A stretch of 64,000 nucleotides of DNA from Urechis unicinctus (Eukaryota > Annelida > Polychaeta > Xenopneusta > Urechidae). The notes under the pieces are model-generated. The model made no database searches. It was not told the origin of the DNA and was given only the letters and a program-made list of their open reading frames with translations. The DNA is taken from assembly GCA_034190875.2 (NCBI GenBank), contig CM067344.1, positions 16,017,576-16,081,575 of the forward strand. Reading direction: 5' to 3'. Numbering within the stretch: the first letter of the stretch is position 1; the number at the start of each line of letters is the position of its first letter. Of this stretch, positions 1 to 14,054 are shown one piece after another. A program made the translations under genes and the position numbers.

Positions 1-3000
1 TTTCAACTAAGGGTTTCTTCCGCTAACGACGTGATATTCTGTGTTATAATGTGCGAGGGTCAATGCTGGAGTGAACAATAAAGCACACCCATGGATGAAG
101 ACAGTGAGTGGAGCTTAACTGAACATAGCCACAAAGTCGTTATATTTATCCCATAACAGTATTCATAGTGAGTGGCAGATGTTTCATCGAGCACCGGGCA
201 TTGGATGCACTCGAGGAGGGCCAATGACACTGATGGGACAATATATCTTATCCTATAAGCACACTGGTTCCATACAATCGGCCATATGACGGGTTAGTAA
301 TGCATGATATGACATGTATAATACCAAATAGACAGCAAATCCACTGCTTCTACATTGTCAGCTATTCCATTGCCAACTACAATGGGCTTCGAGGTTTGAA
401 AACAAGGTATAATTCAGTTATGATTAGTTTCTTCCGGATAAAAAGAAGAACATATCAAATATGATTGCAGTTAACATAATAGCCCGTCACGGGTGCCAAC
501 TGCTATTAACAACTAGCCTCGAATATTGGTAAGCCTCGCTCCACAAATATCCATAGAAAGACGACATCATTAACGCATTGATGAGATTCACTGGAGGCTG
601 CTGCCTCTTCTTGGAACAGCTTTGATGAAAGACGGTCCGTTATCGCGAATGACCTGGTTTTGTGTAATAGGTTATTCTTCAACCATGAATTTGGTGCCAC
701 AAAGCAATATATGCATTTAGGCTGTTGAGAAAAGACCAATTGAAGCGAGCGGAATAGGCCTCATCGCTTTATTTCACATCACGTGCTGTGCTCATTAATA
801 CGAAGAGGCAAGACAAGCAGTGGTTCGAAATTAATTGCAATGTTATTGTATTGTCAGGATATATTATTGCAAGTTGTCAAGGTTTCCCTTGCATTACAAC
901 GACTAGTGAGATCGTCACATATCGTTTCATGCAAACTAACTATTGTTCGTCACAGCCAGAAGATGACAACTGTAACCTGGCCATAATATATGGCGAACTT
1001 AAGTTGGCAAATAAAATGGTGGCCTCATATGATGTGTGTATTGCAGAGGTGCTATTAAAAAATGAGAGCATGAGCAAAATATCTTACTCACATATCTGCT
1101 GCAGAATGAATGACAGTCAAATATAAACATGCTAAATGATTAGATAATGCTTCATCTTATCCACTGAGACATGGGTGTGGTCGGTTGGCATCAGACCAAC
1201 AAATACAGGTAATTAAGCCGTAGCATTTGCCGAGACTACCTGTGCAGTAGATTGGTCAGTCTATTTGTTTATTTTGTTTGTCTGTTCCTTTGTCAAACTA
1301 CGTTTCCGGTCCAGATGCCTTTTTTTGCAACGAAATTATATAACCAAGGATGACATTGGAATAGAGGAATGAGTTTTTATACACAGAATTGTAAGTTGAT
1401 TAATTAGAAAAGGAACTTCATACAACAAAGGAATGGTATATTGCTAGGTTTAACAGCAGGATCAATTCATAGGATCATCCAATTACAGAAAAATTCGTCG
1501 ACAGAGCTGTAAATTTTGGTGATGTGCAAACTTGGTGATATTGGCTGGACAAAGTTCAACCCGACAATTGGCTGCCTAATTGGGATAAAACGAAGTGCTG
1601 TTGTGACCCACTACGACTAGAAAGAGTTCCATCACCAGGCTGACTAGAGCTCGTCAAACAACCCTACGCTCTAGATGAGTTGTTATGTGAAACAGCTTTC
1701 TGGTCGGGGTTGGGGTGCGGGGGAAGGACCACCTACATGCACCCATCAGAGATTGAGCGCCCAGCGCCTTCATCCACATTATATAACCATACCTAATCAT
1801 TCATAAAATGCTATTGCCCATCAAAAATTCTGTGAGTAATAGTGCTATTATGAATGCAATAAGTTATTTAGGATTATAACATGAGCACATGGGCCACGAG
1901 CGCGGTGAGCTACCTTACTTTATCTAGACGTCAGCAGCTCCACTCAGAGACAAGCTGCTTAAACACAGAACGCCATGAACAAAAGCAGGAAACGTTTGTT
2001 CATCGAGGTACGTGCTGAGAAACCACAATGCTGCAGTGTTCATTTCAGTGATGAAAAACGTACCTAATACTTTTGTAAAACTTAAACTAATTACATAAAA
2101 TCAACTTACAACCAAATAGGATGTTTCTGGAATAACGAAAGACACGCAATCGTCATGCAGTAAATTGGATAGAACTCGGCTGCGTCACAGTCGCCATGTC
2201 TTGTTGCTGTCTGAAACATTTCAGGTGGAGGAGAGACTATGAATGCTAGGCGCGGCGGAGGAAGCCAGCTACAATGGCAGCTGAACATGACAGCGACATG
2301 CTCTAGTTTCATGCTTCTTGCCAAAGTGAAGAATCATTCACACAGAGTGACAGATTCGAGAAGAACTTGTCATTAAACGTCTTTGATGAATTGCAGATCA
2401 TTCATCTTGAAATATATGTTCCTGAATGATGGCTTTTGCAATAAAACATGGTGGTAGGTTATGTTTCCGAATATCCTAATGTGATGACCTCTTGTCCGTT
2501 CTCAATCTCACTTATATGAAGACATATGGGCAAGATGGCCATATGGAGAGGGGGAAAAACAGTCACTTTAACGCAATAACAATAAAGACGATCCTCATAC
2601 CGAGCCAATTGGCACGGCACCCATCTCAAACCCAAGTAAGTACACATCAATGCATACAGTGCACATGGCAATTTTTACTACAGTTAATTCGTCTGCATGA
2701 CCCAACTCTTCTCTAAATCTGACCCCAATCCCTAGACAGTGTATAAGACGGATCTCTAGCGTAAGAATGTCATTGTCAAATGAAAACCCGCTAAACTATG
2801 AATCATTAAGGGCAATAAGAAGTGGTCTATAGAAATGCAACAACGGTTAAGAAAAATCACCTCGCCGAGGGCAAACATTGACCCATTCATCATGTGCCTG
2901 TGACAATTTAATCATACGCCGACGTGGCCTATCAGTGTATGAATACATGGCAGTATGCATGAGGGGAAGCGGCAAATCACCTAAAATGACAGATAGCTTC

Positions 3001-5367
3001 CACTAAACAACGCTCACCAACGATTGATGCAACATACCACCAAACAATCACATGTGAAGCACCATCTACAGATGGAAAAAAATTCCTGAAACAATCAATC
3101 CACGTGGACAGATATGCAACAGGCCATAAAGCCAATAACAAGACAACAATAGAATTGTATAAGCTGCACTCACACTCCCAAGAATGGGCCCCTTTGGAGG
3201 GTGAAACAGGATATAAAACTGTTGATATTACACAGGTTTCCAACAGCAACCAAATCAAACGGATGACGTTATAATATAAAGCCCCACGTTTGATGCATAC
3301 ATACTGGCGACGTCACGTGAAAAACCGTGCTATCTATAGATCTGTTCTGTCCAACGATCAGAGTGCGTGAACGACGAGTGCGCATGACACGCAGAGACCT
3401 TCCACAATAAGGCAACCAAAGAAGAAAGAACAAGTGCGTTTTTAAAAACCCACAACTCCACTTTGGCTATCTTACCACATACAAAAAACCCACTTCTGAT
3501 ATGCCTGACATCCGCCCAATGGCGGGGAATGAGCGTCACTCTCGGGGTCATACGCCACGACAAATCTATACATCTTCCCTACAAGGAGATTGTTATACGT
3601 ATATCCATGCTTATACATGCATATAACCACCAAGCGCAGAACTGGGCAGAGAATCCAAATGATTGAATTCAGGAGTTTTCCTCAGTAATAGGGTTGTGTC
3701 ACTTAGAAATCTCACAAAACGAATAAGGACTGCTCAGGAGGGGGTGATTATCATATTGTACCCGTTAACAGCTTGAAGCAAAATAAGCAAGTATAGCACA
3801 CTCGCAAGACAACAATCGCCTCTTAACGTCACCGAAATCACCGTCAACATCAGCCCTCAGCCGGAGGTCCTGCTACACAAAGCTCCTTTTGAGGGAGTCG
3901 TTAATACGCTCAAGCACATTCAGCATTATATGCACTTACCAATGTCAGTCGAGCGCAAAAATGCAAAAGCACATATCTAATTGGGTGGTCATCAAAGACT
4001 CCTTAAGTACTATAGGTAACAAATGATGGAGAAACAGTTCATGGCTAATATATACCGACATCACACACCTACAAAATACTATCATGTCTCTGTTTTGACA
4101 AGTGAAGCAAATTAAAACAAAATAAGACTCCAGTTACCTGAAAGAGTACGGAAAACGCAAGCCAGATAAACAGAGACAACAGCCAATAAAACACGACAGC
4201 TTAACGAATCATAGACAATTTCATGATAGCAAGGACAAGGCTGCTGATTTAGGGTGAAAGAATAAATCGAGGGGGAGGGGGGGTGGTGGGGTTGGGGTGT
4301 TAAGCCTCACACAGAAAGCAGAGGAAGCTTAAAGCGGGTAGCAGATATGCAGTATACCTTATGAGGCTCTAATCAGAATGACAATAGTTCCTCGTCGATA
4401 CAAGTGAGTTAATAACGTGCCTCAAATGATGCATTATGTATACAAAGAGCTCAGACAACCTGGCTTGTCAGACGTCAAAAAAACGATGGCTAGCAAATCA
4501 GGATCATGAAGAGAGAATGCCACGATCACGCCATCCATGTAGGGTAATACCTAGACGTGTTCATGACGAGACGACGCGCTGACGCCACTCATAGCAAAGG
4601 CAGGTTGAAACCGGAATTGTATTAGCCAATCAGACAATGAAAATGTGGGTCATGACGCAGAGTTAGACGAACGAGCAACAGGAGGTTTATTGTCACTAGT
4701 TGTGAATGATGTTCTTTATTGCATATTAACTAGCTGAGTAAATGCTAAACACGAACACACGAGGAATTTCTTTCACATTCTAATATGTTTTTATGTAGAA
4801 GTGATTTCGTATCTCATGTATCGCATTAATTGAAACAAACAAGGGTTCTGTTTCATATTTCTTTTCTTAGCAGCGGGAAAAAACTTTACTTAGTTGGACG
4901 GCCGGTGATTGGGAGAAGGCATGCCAAACTGTGATTCTTCGATGGGCAATTCACTTATGATTAACCAACTTAGATAAATAAAAGCAACATGGACAAAAAC
5001 TTTTCAAAAGGCCAATTGAGACCACATTCATGTTTCAGTTAACGTTAACGAAACTATATGGGCCATTCGTTACCGTTTCACAAAAAACCACCAAAGCGAC
5101 GCGAGCAATCAGCCTTAACGCCACCACGTCCATTACCGTGATTGGTAACCCAGCATTAAGCTGTGGTTCCATATTCGCGGGATGAGATCAAAGAGTTGCG
5201 ATCCCACGGGGTTACACTCACGTCTGCAGCAAGTCCATCCACGAGCTCAATGAAATGTCCAATCGCAGAGGTTATTCTGGTCGCATCTTAGGTTGGTGAA
5301 AACAGCCCTCAAATCCCACATGCAATACAGCTCATTTTATCTACGGGGTGTAAATCAAGCAAGCCCA
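1..5367. repeat. 5.4-kb tandem repeat unit, copy 1
   Basis: The block starting at base 1 recurs almost base for base at 5368 and again at 10765, giving a head-to-tail tandem repeat. I see no convincing gene in it. Its open frames are short and run on both strands, and the same frames change length between copies. It holds a G-rich tract near 4270-4290, two CCAAT-like sites near 4625 and 5105, and a dispersed repeat near 5112-5250. The first 2.2 kb is closer to copy 3, while the part from about 2460 to 2900 is closer to copy 2. The array may extend upstream, because the window opens exactly in phase with the unit, perhaps by chance. Confidence 0.93.
5112..5250 (+). repeat. dispersed repeat, member inside 5.4-kb unit 1
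   Basis: A stretch of about 140 bp centred on GATTGGTAACCC and ending in CACTCACGTCTG-like text matches 24858-25000 at roughly 70 percent by eye, with the same order of blocks. It also recurs at 10509-10647 because the whole unit is duplicated. The motif GGATGAGATCAAA is shared almost exactly. It could be a SINE or other short interspersed element; no tail or target duplication could be identified. Confidence 0.5.
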
Positions 5368-8300
5368 TTTCAACTAAGGGTTTCTTCCGCTAACGACGTG
5401 ATATTCTGTGTTATAATGTGCGAGGGTCAATGCTGGAGTGAACAATAAAGCACACCCATGGATGAAGACAGTGAGTGAAACTTAACTGAACATAGCCACA
5501 AAATCATAATATTTATCCCATAACAGTATTCATAGTGAGTGGCAGATGTTTCATCGAGCACCGGGCATTGGATGCACTCGAGGAGGGCCAATGACACTGA
5601 TGGGACAATATATCTAATCCTATAAGCACACTGGTTCCATACAATCGGCCATATGACGGGTTAGTAATGCATGATATGACATGTATAATACCAAATAGAC
5701 AGCAAATCCACTGCTCCTACATTGTCAGCTATTCCATTGCCAACTACAATGGGATTTCGAGATTTGAAAACAAGGTATAATTCAGTTATGATTAGTTTCT
5801 TCCGGATAAAAAGAAGAACATATCAAATATGATTGCAGTTAACATAATAGCCCGTCACGAGTGCCAACTGCTATTAACAACTAGCCTCGATTATTGGTAA
5901 GCCTCGCTCCACAAATATCCATAGAAAGAGGACACCATTTATGCATTGGCCAGATTCACTGGAGGCTGCTGCCTCTTCTTGGAACAGCTTTGATGCAAGA
6001 TGGTCCGTTATCGCGAATGACCACGTTTTGTGTAATAGGTTATTCTTCAACCATGAATTTGGTGCCACAAAGCAATATATGCATTTAGGCTGTTGAGAAA
6101 AGACCAATTGAAGCGAGCGGAATAGGCCTCATCGCTTTATTTCACATCACGTGCTGTGCTCATTAATACGAAGAGGCAAGACAAGCAGTGGTTCGAAATT
6201 AATTGCAATGTTATTGTATTGTCAGGCATATAATCGCATATGCTATTGCAAGTTGTCAAGGTTTCTCTCATAGGACAATGACTGGTGAAGACATCTTCAC
6301 ATATTGTTCCATGCAAACTAACGATTGTTCGTCACAGCCAGAAAATGACAACTGTAACCTGGTCATAATATATAGAAAACATAGGTTGGCAAACAAAAAG
6401 GTGGCCTCATATGATGTGTGTATTGCAGAGGTGCTATTAAGAAATGAGAGCAGGAGACAAATATGTAACTCGGATATGAAGTATCTGCTGTAGAATGGGT
6501 GACATTCAGTGAGTCAGATATAAACATGCTAAATGATAAGCTTATGCTTCATCTTATCCATTGAGACACGTGTGTGTTTATCAGACCTACAAATGCAGGT
6601 TATTAGGCTGAAGCATTTGACGAGACTACCTGTGCATTAGATTGGTCAGTTTATTTGTTTATTTTGTTTGTCTGTTCCTTTGTCAAACTACGTTTCCGGC
6701 CCAGATGCATTCTTCAACGAAATTACATAACCAAGGAAGACATTGGAATAGAGGAATGAGTTTTTAAACATAGAATTGTAAGTTGATTAATTAGAAAAGG
6801 AACTTCATACAACAAAGGAATGGTATATTGCTAGGTTTAACAGCAGGATCAATTCATAGGATCATCCAATTACAGAAAATACGAGCAGAAACTCATTGGC
6901 TTTAATGCTGACGTAAACAGAGCTGTAAATTTTAGTGATGTGCAAACTTGGTGATATTGGCTGGACAAATGGGATAACACGAGGTGCTGTTGTGACCTAC
7001 TAGGACTAGAAAGAGGTCCCTCACCAGGCTGACTAGAGCTCGTCAAACAACCCTACGCTCTAGATGAGTTGTTATGTGAAACAGCTTTCTGGTCGGGGTT
7101 GGGGTGCGGGGGAAGGACCACCTACATGCACCCATCAGAGTTCAAGCGCCCAGCGCCTTTATACACATTATATTACCATCCTTAATCATTCATAAAATGC
7201 TATTGCTCATCAAAAATTCTGTGAGTAATAGTGCTATTAAGAATGCAATAAGTTACTTAGGATTATAACATGAGCACACGGGCCACGAGCGCGGTGAGCT
7301 TCCTTACTTTATCTAGACGTCAGCAGCTCCACTCAGAGACAAGCTGCTTAAACACAGAACGCCATGAACAAAAGCAGGAAACGTTTGTTCATCGAGGTAC
7401 GTGCTGAGAAACCACAATGCTGCAGTGTTCATTTCAGTGATGGAAAACGTACCTAATACTTTTGTAAAACTTAAACTAATTACATAAAATCAACTTACAA
7501 CCAAATAGGATGTTTCTGGAATAACGAAGGACACGCAATCGTAATGCAGTAAATTGGATAGAACTCGGCTGCGTCACAGTCGCCATGTTTTGTTGCTGTC
7601 TGAAACATTTCAGGTGGAGGAGAGACTATGAATGCTAGGCGCGGCGGAGGAAGCCAGCTACAATGGCAGCTGAACATGACAACAGCGACATGCTCGTGTT
7701 TCATGCTTCTTGCCAAAGTGAAGAATCATTCACACAGAGTGACAGATTCGAGAAGAACTTGTCATTAAACGTCTTTGATGAATTGCAGATCATTCATCTT
7801 GAAATATATGTTCCTGAATGCTGGCTTTTGCAATAAAACATAGTGGTAGGTTATGTTTACGAATATCCTAATGTGATGACCTCTTGTCCGTTCTCAATCT
7901 CACTTATATGTAGACATATGGGCAAGATGGCCATATGGAGAGGGGGAAAAACAGTCACTTTAACGCAGGAACAATAATGACGATCCTCATACCGAGCCAA
8001 TTGGCACGGCACCCATCTCAAACCCAAGTAAGTACACATCAATGCATACAGTGCAGGTGGCAATTTTTACTACAGTTAATTCGTCTGCATGACCCAACTC
8101 TTCTCTAAATCTGACCCCAATCCCTAGACAGTGTATAAGACGGATCTCTAGCGTAAGAATGTCATTGTCAAATGAAAACCCGCTAAACTATGAATCATTA
8201 AGGGCAATAAGAAGTGGTCTATAGAAATGCAACAACGGTTAAGAAAAATCACCTCGCCGAGGGCAAACATTGACCCATTCATCATGTGCCTGTGACAATT

Positions 8301-10764
8301 TAATCATACGCCGACGTGGCCTATCAGTGTATGAATACATGGCAGTATGCATGAGGGGAAGCGGTAAAGCACCAAAAATGACAGATAGCTTCCACTAAAC
8401 AACGCTCACCAACGATTGATGCAACATACCACCAAGCAATCACATGTGAAGCACCATCTACAGATGGAAAAAGATTTCTGAAACAATCAATTCACGTGGA
8501 CAGATATGCAACAGGCCATAAAGCCAATAACAAGACAACAATAGAATTGTATAAGCTGCACTCACACTCCCAAGAATGGGCCCCTTTGGAGGGTGAAACA
8601 GGATATAAAACTGTTGATATTACACAGGTTTCCAACAGCAACCGAATCAAACGGATGACGTCATAATATAAAGCCCCACGTTTGATGCATACATACTGGC
8701 GACGTGTCACGTAAAAAACCGTGCTATCTATAGATCTGTTCTGTCCAACGATCAGAGTGCGTGAACGACGAGTGCGCATGACACGCAGAGACCTTCCACA
8801 ATAAGGCAACCAAAGAAGAAAGAACAAGTGCGTTTTTAAAAACCCACAACTCCACTTTGGCTATCTTACCACATACAAAAAACCCACTTCTGATATGCCT
8901 GACATCCGCCCAATGGCGGGGAATGAGCGTCACTCTCGGGGTCATACGCCACGACAAATCTATACATCTTCCCTACAAGGAGATTGTTATACGTATATCC
9001 ATGCTTATACATGCATATAACCACCAAGCGCAGAAGTGGGCAGAGAATCCAAATGATTAAATTCAGGAGTTTTCCTCAGTAATAGGGTTGTGTCACTTAG
9101 AAATCTCACAAAACGAATAAGGACTGCTCAGGAGGGGGTGATTATCATATTGTACCCGTTAACAACTTGGAGCAAAATAAGCAAGTATAGCACACTCGCA
9201 AGACAACAATCGCCTCTTAACGTCACCGAAATCACCGTCAACATCAGCCCTCAGCCGGAGGTCCTGCTACACAAAGCTCCTTTTGAGGGAGTCGTTAATA
9301 CGCTCAAGCACATTCAGCATTATATGCACTTACCAATGTCAGTCGAGCGCAAAAATGCAAAAGCACATATCTAATTGGGTGGTCATCAAAGACTCCTTAA
9401 GTACTATAGGTAACAAATGATGGAGAAACAGTTCATGGCTAATATATACCGACATCACACACCTACAAAATAATATCATGTCTCTGTTTTGACAAGTGAA
9501 GCAAATTAAAAACAAAATAAGACTCCAGTTACCTGAAAGAGTACGGAAAACGCAAGCCAGATAAACAGAGACAACAGCCAATAAAACACGACAGCTTAAC
9601 GAATCATAGACAATTTCATGATAGCAAGGACAAGGCTGCTGATTTAGGGTGAAAGAATAAATCGAGGGGGAGGGGGGGGGTGGTGGGGTTGGGGTGTTAA
9701 GCCTCACACAGAAAGCAGAGGAAGCTTAAAGCGGGTAGCAGATATGCAGTATACCTTATGAGGCTCTAATCAGAATGACAATAGTTCCTCGTCGATACAA
9801 GTGAGTTAATAACGTGCCTCAAATGATGCATTATGTATACAAAGAGCTCAGACAACCTGGCTTGTCAGACGTCAAAAAAACGATGGCTAGCAAATCAGGA
9901 TCATGAAGAGAGAATGCCACGATCACGCCATCCATGTAGGGTAATACCTAGACGTGTTCATGACGAGACGACGCGCTGACGCCACTCATAGCAAAGGCAG
10001 GTTGAAACCGGAATTGTATTAGCCAATCAGACAATGAAAATGTGGGTCATGACGCAGAGTTAGACGAACGAGCAACAGGAGGTTTATTGTCACTAGTTGT
10101 GAATGATGTTCTTTATTGCATATTAACTAGCTGAGTAAATGCTAAACACGAACACACGAGGAATTTCTTTCACATTCTAATATGTTTTATGTAGAAGTGA
10201 TTTCGTATCTCATGTATCGCATTAATTGAAACAAACAAGGGTTCTGTTTCATATTTCTTTTCTTAGCAGCGGGAAAAAAACTTTACTTAGTTGGACGGCC
10301 GGTGATTGGGAGAAGGCATGCCAAACTGTGATTCTTCGATGGGCAATTCACTTATGATTAACCAACTTAGATAAATAAAAGCAACATGGACAAAAACTTT
10401 TCAAAAGGCCAATTGAGACCACATTCATGTTTCAGTTAACGTTAACGAAACTATATGGGCCATTCGTTACCGTTTCACAAAAAACCACCAAAGCGACGCG
10501 AGCAATCAGCCTTAACGCCACCACGTCCATTACCGTGATTGGTAACCCAGCATTAAGCTGTGGTTCCATATTCGCGGGATGAGATCAAAGAGTTGCGATC
10601 CCACGGGGTTACACTCACGTCTGCAGCAAGTCCATCCACGAGCTCAATGAAATGTCAAATCGCGGAGGTTATTCTGGCCGCATCTTAGGTTGGTGAAAAC
10701 AGCCCTCAAATCCCACATGCAATACAGCTCATTTTATCTGCAGGGTGTTAATCAAGCAAGCCCA
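5368..10764. repeat. 5.4-kb tandem repeat unit, copy 2
   Basis: This is the second full unit, 5397 bp against 5367 bp for copy 1. It differs from copies 1 and 3 in several small patches: about 6235-6500, a replaced stretch near 6875-6905, and a loss near 6968 of roughly 30 bases present in copies 1 and 3. Its second half (about 8100-10764) is nearly identical to copy 1. Short open frames are preserved only in part, which argues against a conserved protein. It carries the second copy of the dispersed repeat at about 10509-10647. Confidence 0.93.
10509..10647 (+). repeat. dispersed repeat, member inside 5.4-kb unit 2
   Basis: Same short dispersed repeat as at 5112-5250, carried along by duplication of the 5.4-kb unit and therefore not an independent insertion. 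Confidence 0.5.
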
Positions 10765-13700
10765 TTTCAACTAAGGGTTTCTTCCGCTAACGACGTGATA
10801 TTCTGTGTTATAATGTGCGAGGGTCAATGCTGGAGTGAACAATAAAGCACACCCATGGATGAAGACAGTGAGTGGAGCTTAACTGAACATAGCCACAAAG
10901 TCGTTATATTTATCCCATAACAGTATTCATATAGTGAGTGGCAGATGTTTTATCGAGCACCGGGCATTGGATGCACTCGAGGAGGGCCATTGACGCTGAT
11001 GGGACAATATATCTAATCCTATAAGCACACTGGTTCCATACAATCGGCCATATGACGGGTTAGTAATGCATGATATGACATGTATAATACCAAATAGACA
11101 GCAAATCCACTGCTTCTACATTGTCAGCTATTCCATTGCCAACTACAATGGGCTTCGAGGTTTGAAAACAAGGTATAATTCAGTTATGATTAGTTTCTTC
11201 CGGATAAAAAGAAGAACATATCAAATATGATTGCAGTTAACATAATAGCCCGTCACGAGTGCCAACTGCTATTAACAACTAGCCTCGAATATTGGTAAGC
11301 CTCGCTCCACAAATATCCATAGAAAGAGGACATCATTTATGCATTGGCCAGATTCACTGGAGGCTGCTGCCTCTTCTTGGAACAGCTTTGATGAAAGATG
11401 GTCCGTTATCGCGAATGACCACGTTTTGTGTAATAGGTTATTCTTCAACCATGAATTTGGTGCCACAAAGCAATATATGCATTTAGGCTGTTGAGAAAAG
11501 ACAAATTGAAGCGAGCGGAATAGGCCTCATCGCTTTATTTCACATCACGTGCTGTGCTCATTAATACGAAGAGGCAAGACAAGCAGTGGTTCGAAATTAA
11601 TTGCAATGTTATTGTATTGTCAGGATATATTATTGCAAGTTGTCAAGGTTTCCCTTGCATTACAACGACTAGTGAGATCGTCACATATCGTTTCATGCAA
11701 ACTAACTATTGTTCGTCACAGCCAGAAGATGACAACTGTAACCTGGCCATAATATATGGCGAACTTAAGTTGGCAAATAAAATGGTGGCCTCATATGATG
11801 TGTGTATTGCAGAGGTGCTATTAAAAAAATGAGAGCATGAGCAAAATATCTTACTCACATATGAAGTATCTGCTGCAGAATGAATGACATTCAGCGAGTC
11901 AAATATAAACATGCTAAATGATTAGATAATGCTTCATCTTATCCACTGAGACATGGGTGTGGTCGGTTGGCATCAGACCAACAAATACAGGTAATTAAGC
12001 CGTAGCATTTGACGAGACTAGCTACCTGTGCAGTAGATTGGTCAGTCTATTTGTTTATTTTGTTTGTCTGTTCCTTTGTCAAACTACGTTTCCGGTCCAG
12101 ATGCCTTTTTTTGCAACGGAATTATATAACCAAGGATGACATTGGAATAGAGGAATGAGTTTTTGTACACAGAATTGTAAGTTGATTAATAAGAAAAGGA
12201 ACTTCATACAACAAAGGAATGGTATATTGCTAGGTTTAACAGCAGGATCAATTCATAGGATCATCCAATTACAGAAAAATTCGTCGACAGAGCTGTAAAT
12301 TTTAGTGATGTGCAAACTTGGTGATATTGGCTGGACAAAGTTCAACCCGACAATTGGCTGCCTAATTGGGATAAAACGAAGTGCTGTTGTGACCCACTAC
12401 GACTAGAAAGAGTTCCATCACCAGGCTGACTAGAGCTCGTCAAACAACCCTACGCTCTAGATGAGTTGTTATGTGAAACAGCTTTCTGGTCGGGGTTGGG
12501 GTGCGGGGGAAGGACCACCTACATGCACCCATCAGAGATTGAGCGCCCAGCGCCTTCATCCACATTATATAACCATACCTAATCATTCATAAAATGCTAT
12601 TGCCCATAAAAAATTCTGTGAGTAATAGTGCTATTATGAATGCAATAAGTTATTTAGGATTATAACATGAGCACATGGGCCACGAGCGCGGTGAGCTACC
12701 TTACTTTATCTAGACGTCAGCAGCTCCACTCAGAGACAAGCTGCTTAAACACAGAACGCCATGAACAAAAGCAGGAAACGTTTGTTCATCGAGGTACGTG
12801 CTGAGAAGCCACAATGCTGCAGTGTTCATTTCAGTGATGGAAAACGTACCTAATACTTTTGTAAAACTTATACTAATTACATAAAATCAACTTACAACCA
12901 AATAGGATGTTTCTGGAATAACGAAGGACACGCAATCGTAATGCTATAAATTGGATAGAACTCGGCTGCGTCACAGTCGCCATGTTTTGTTGCTGTCTGA
13001 AACATTTCAGGTGGAGGAGAGACTATAAATGCCAGTCGGCGGAGGAAGCCTGCTACAATGGCAGCTGAACATGACAACAGCGACATGCTCGTGTTTCATG
13101 CTTCTTGCCAAAGTGAAGAATCATTCACACAGAATGACAGATTCGAGAAGAACTTGTCATTAAACGTCTTTGATGAATTGCAGATCCTTCATCTTGAAAT
13201 ATATGTTCTTGAATGATGGCTTTTGCAATCAAACATGGTGGGTTATGTTTCCGAATATCTTGAACCCTTCCTAATGTGATGACCTACACGGCTCTTGTCA
13301 GTTCTCAATCTCGCCTATATGTAGACATATAAAATGGCCATATGGAGAGAAAAAACAGTCATTCAACGCAGGAACAATAAAGACAATCCTCATACCGAGC
13401 CAATTGGCACGGCACCCATCTCAACCCCGGTAAGTACACATCAATGCAAACAGTGCAGGTGGCAATTTTTACTACATTAACTTCGTCTGCATGACCCAAC
13501 TCTTCTCTAAATCTGACCCCAATCCCTAGACAGTGTATAAGACGGATCTCTAGCGTAAGAATGTCATTGTCAAATGAAAACCCGCTAAACTATGAATCAT
13601 TAAGGGCAATAAGAAGTGGTCTATAGAAATGCAACAACGGTTAAGATAAATCACCTCGCTAAGGGCAAACATTGACCCATTCATCATGTGCCTGTGACAA

Positions 13701-14054
13701 TTTAATCATACGCCGACGTGGCCTATCAGTGTATGAATACATGGCAGTATGCATGAGGGGAAGCGGTAAAGCACCAAAAATGACAGATAGCTTCCACTAA
13801 ACAACGCTCACCAACGATTGATGCAACATACCACCAAGCAATCGCATGTGAAGCACCACCTACAGATGGAAAAAGATTTCTGAAACAATCAATCCACGTG
13901 GACAGATATGCAACAGGCCATAAAGCCAATAACAAGACAACAATAGAATTGTATAAGCTGCACTCACACTCCCAAGAATGGGCCCCTTTGGAGGGTGAAA
14001 CAGGATATAAAACTGTTGATATTACACAGGTTTCCAACAGTAACTAAATCAAAC
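10765..14054. repeat. 5.4-kb tandem repeat unit, copy 3 (truncated)
   Basis: The third unit follows copies 1 and 2 closely up to about 14054 and then stops abruptly in the middle of the unit, at the point equivalent to about 3260 in copy 1. It resembles copy 1 most in its first 1.8 kb. It has private changes near 13240-13350, including an extra short stretch beside the shared text. It lacks the last about 2.1 kb of the unit. Confidence 0.92.

Noticed and set aside
1973-2066. Plus-strand CCSVHFSD-like translation resembling part of a THAP zinc finger, repeated in each 5.4-kb unit
   Set aside because: Too short, without the other zinc ligands, and followed by a stop.
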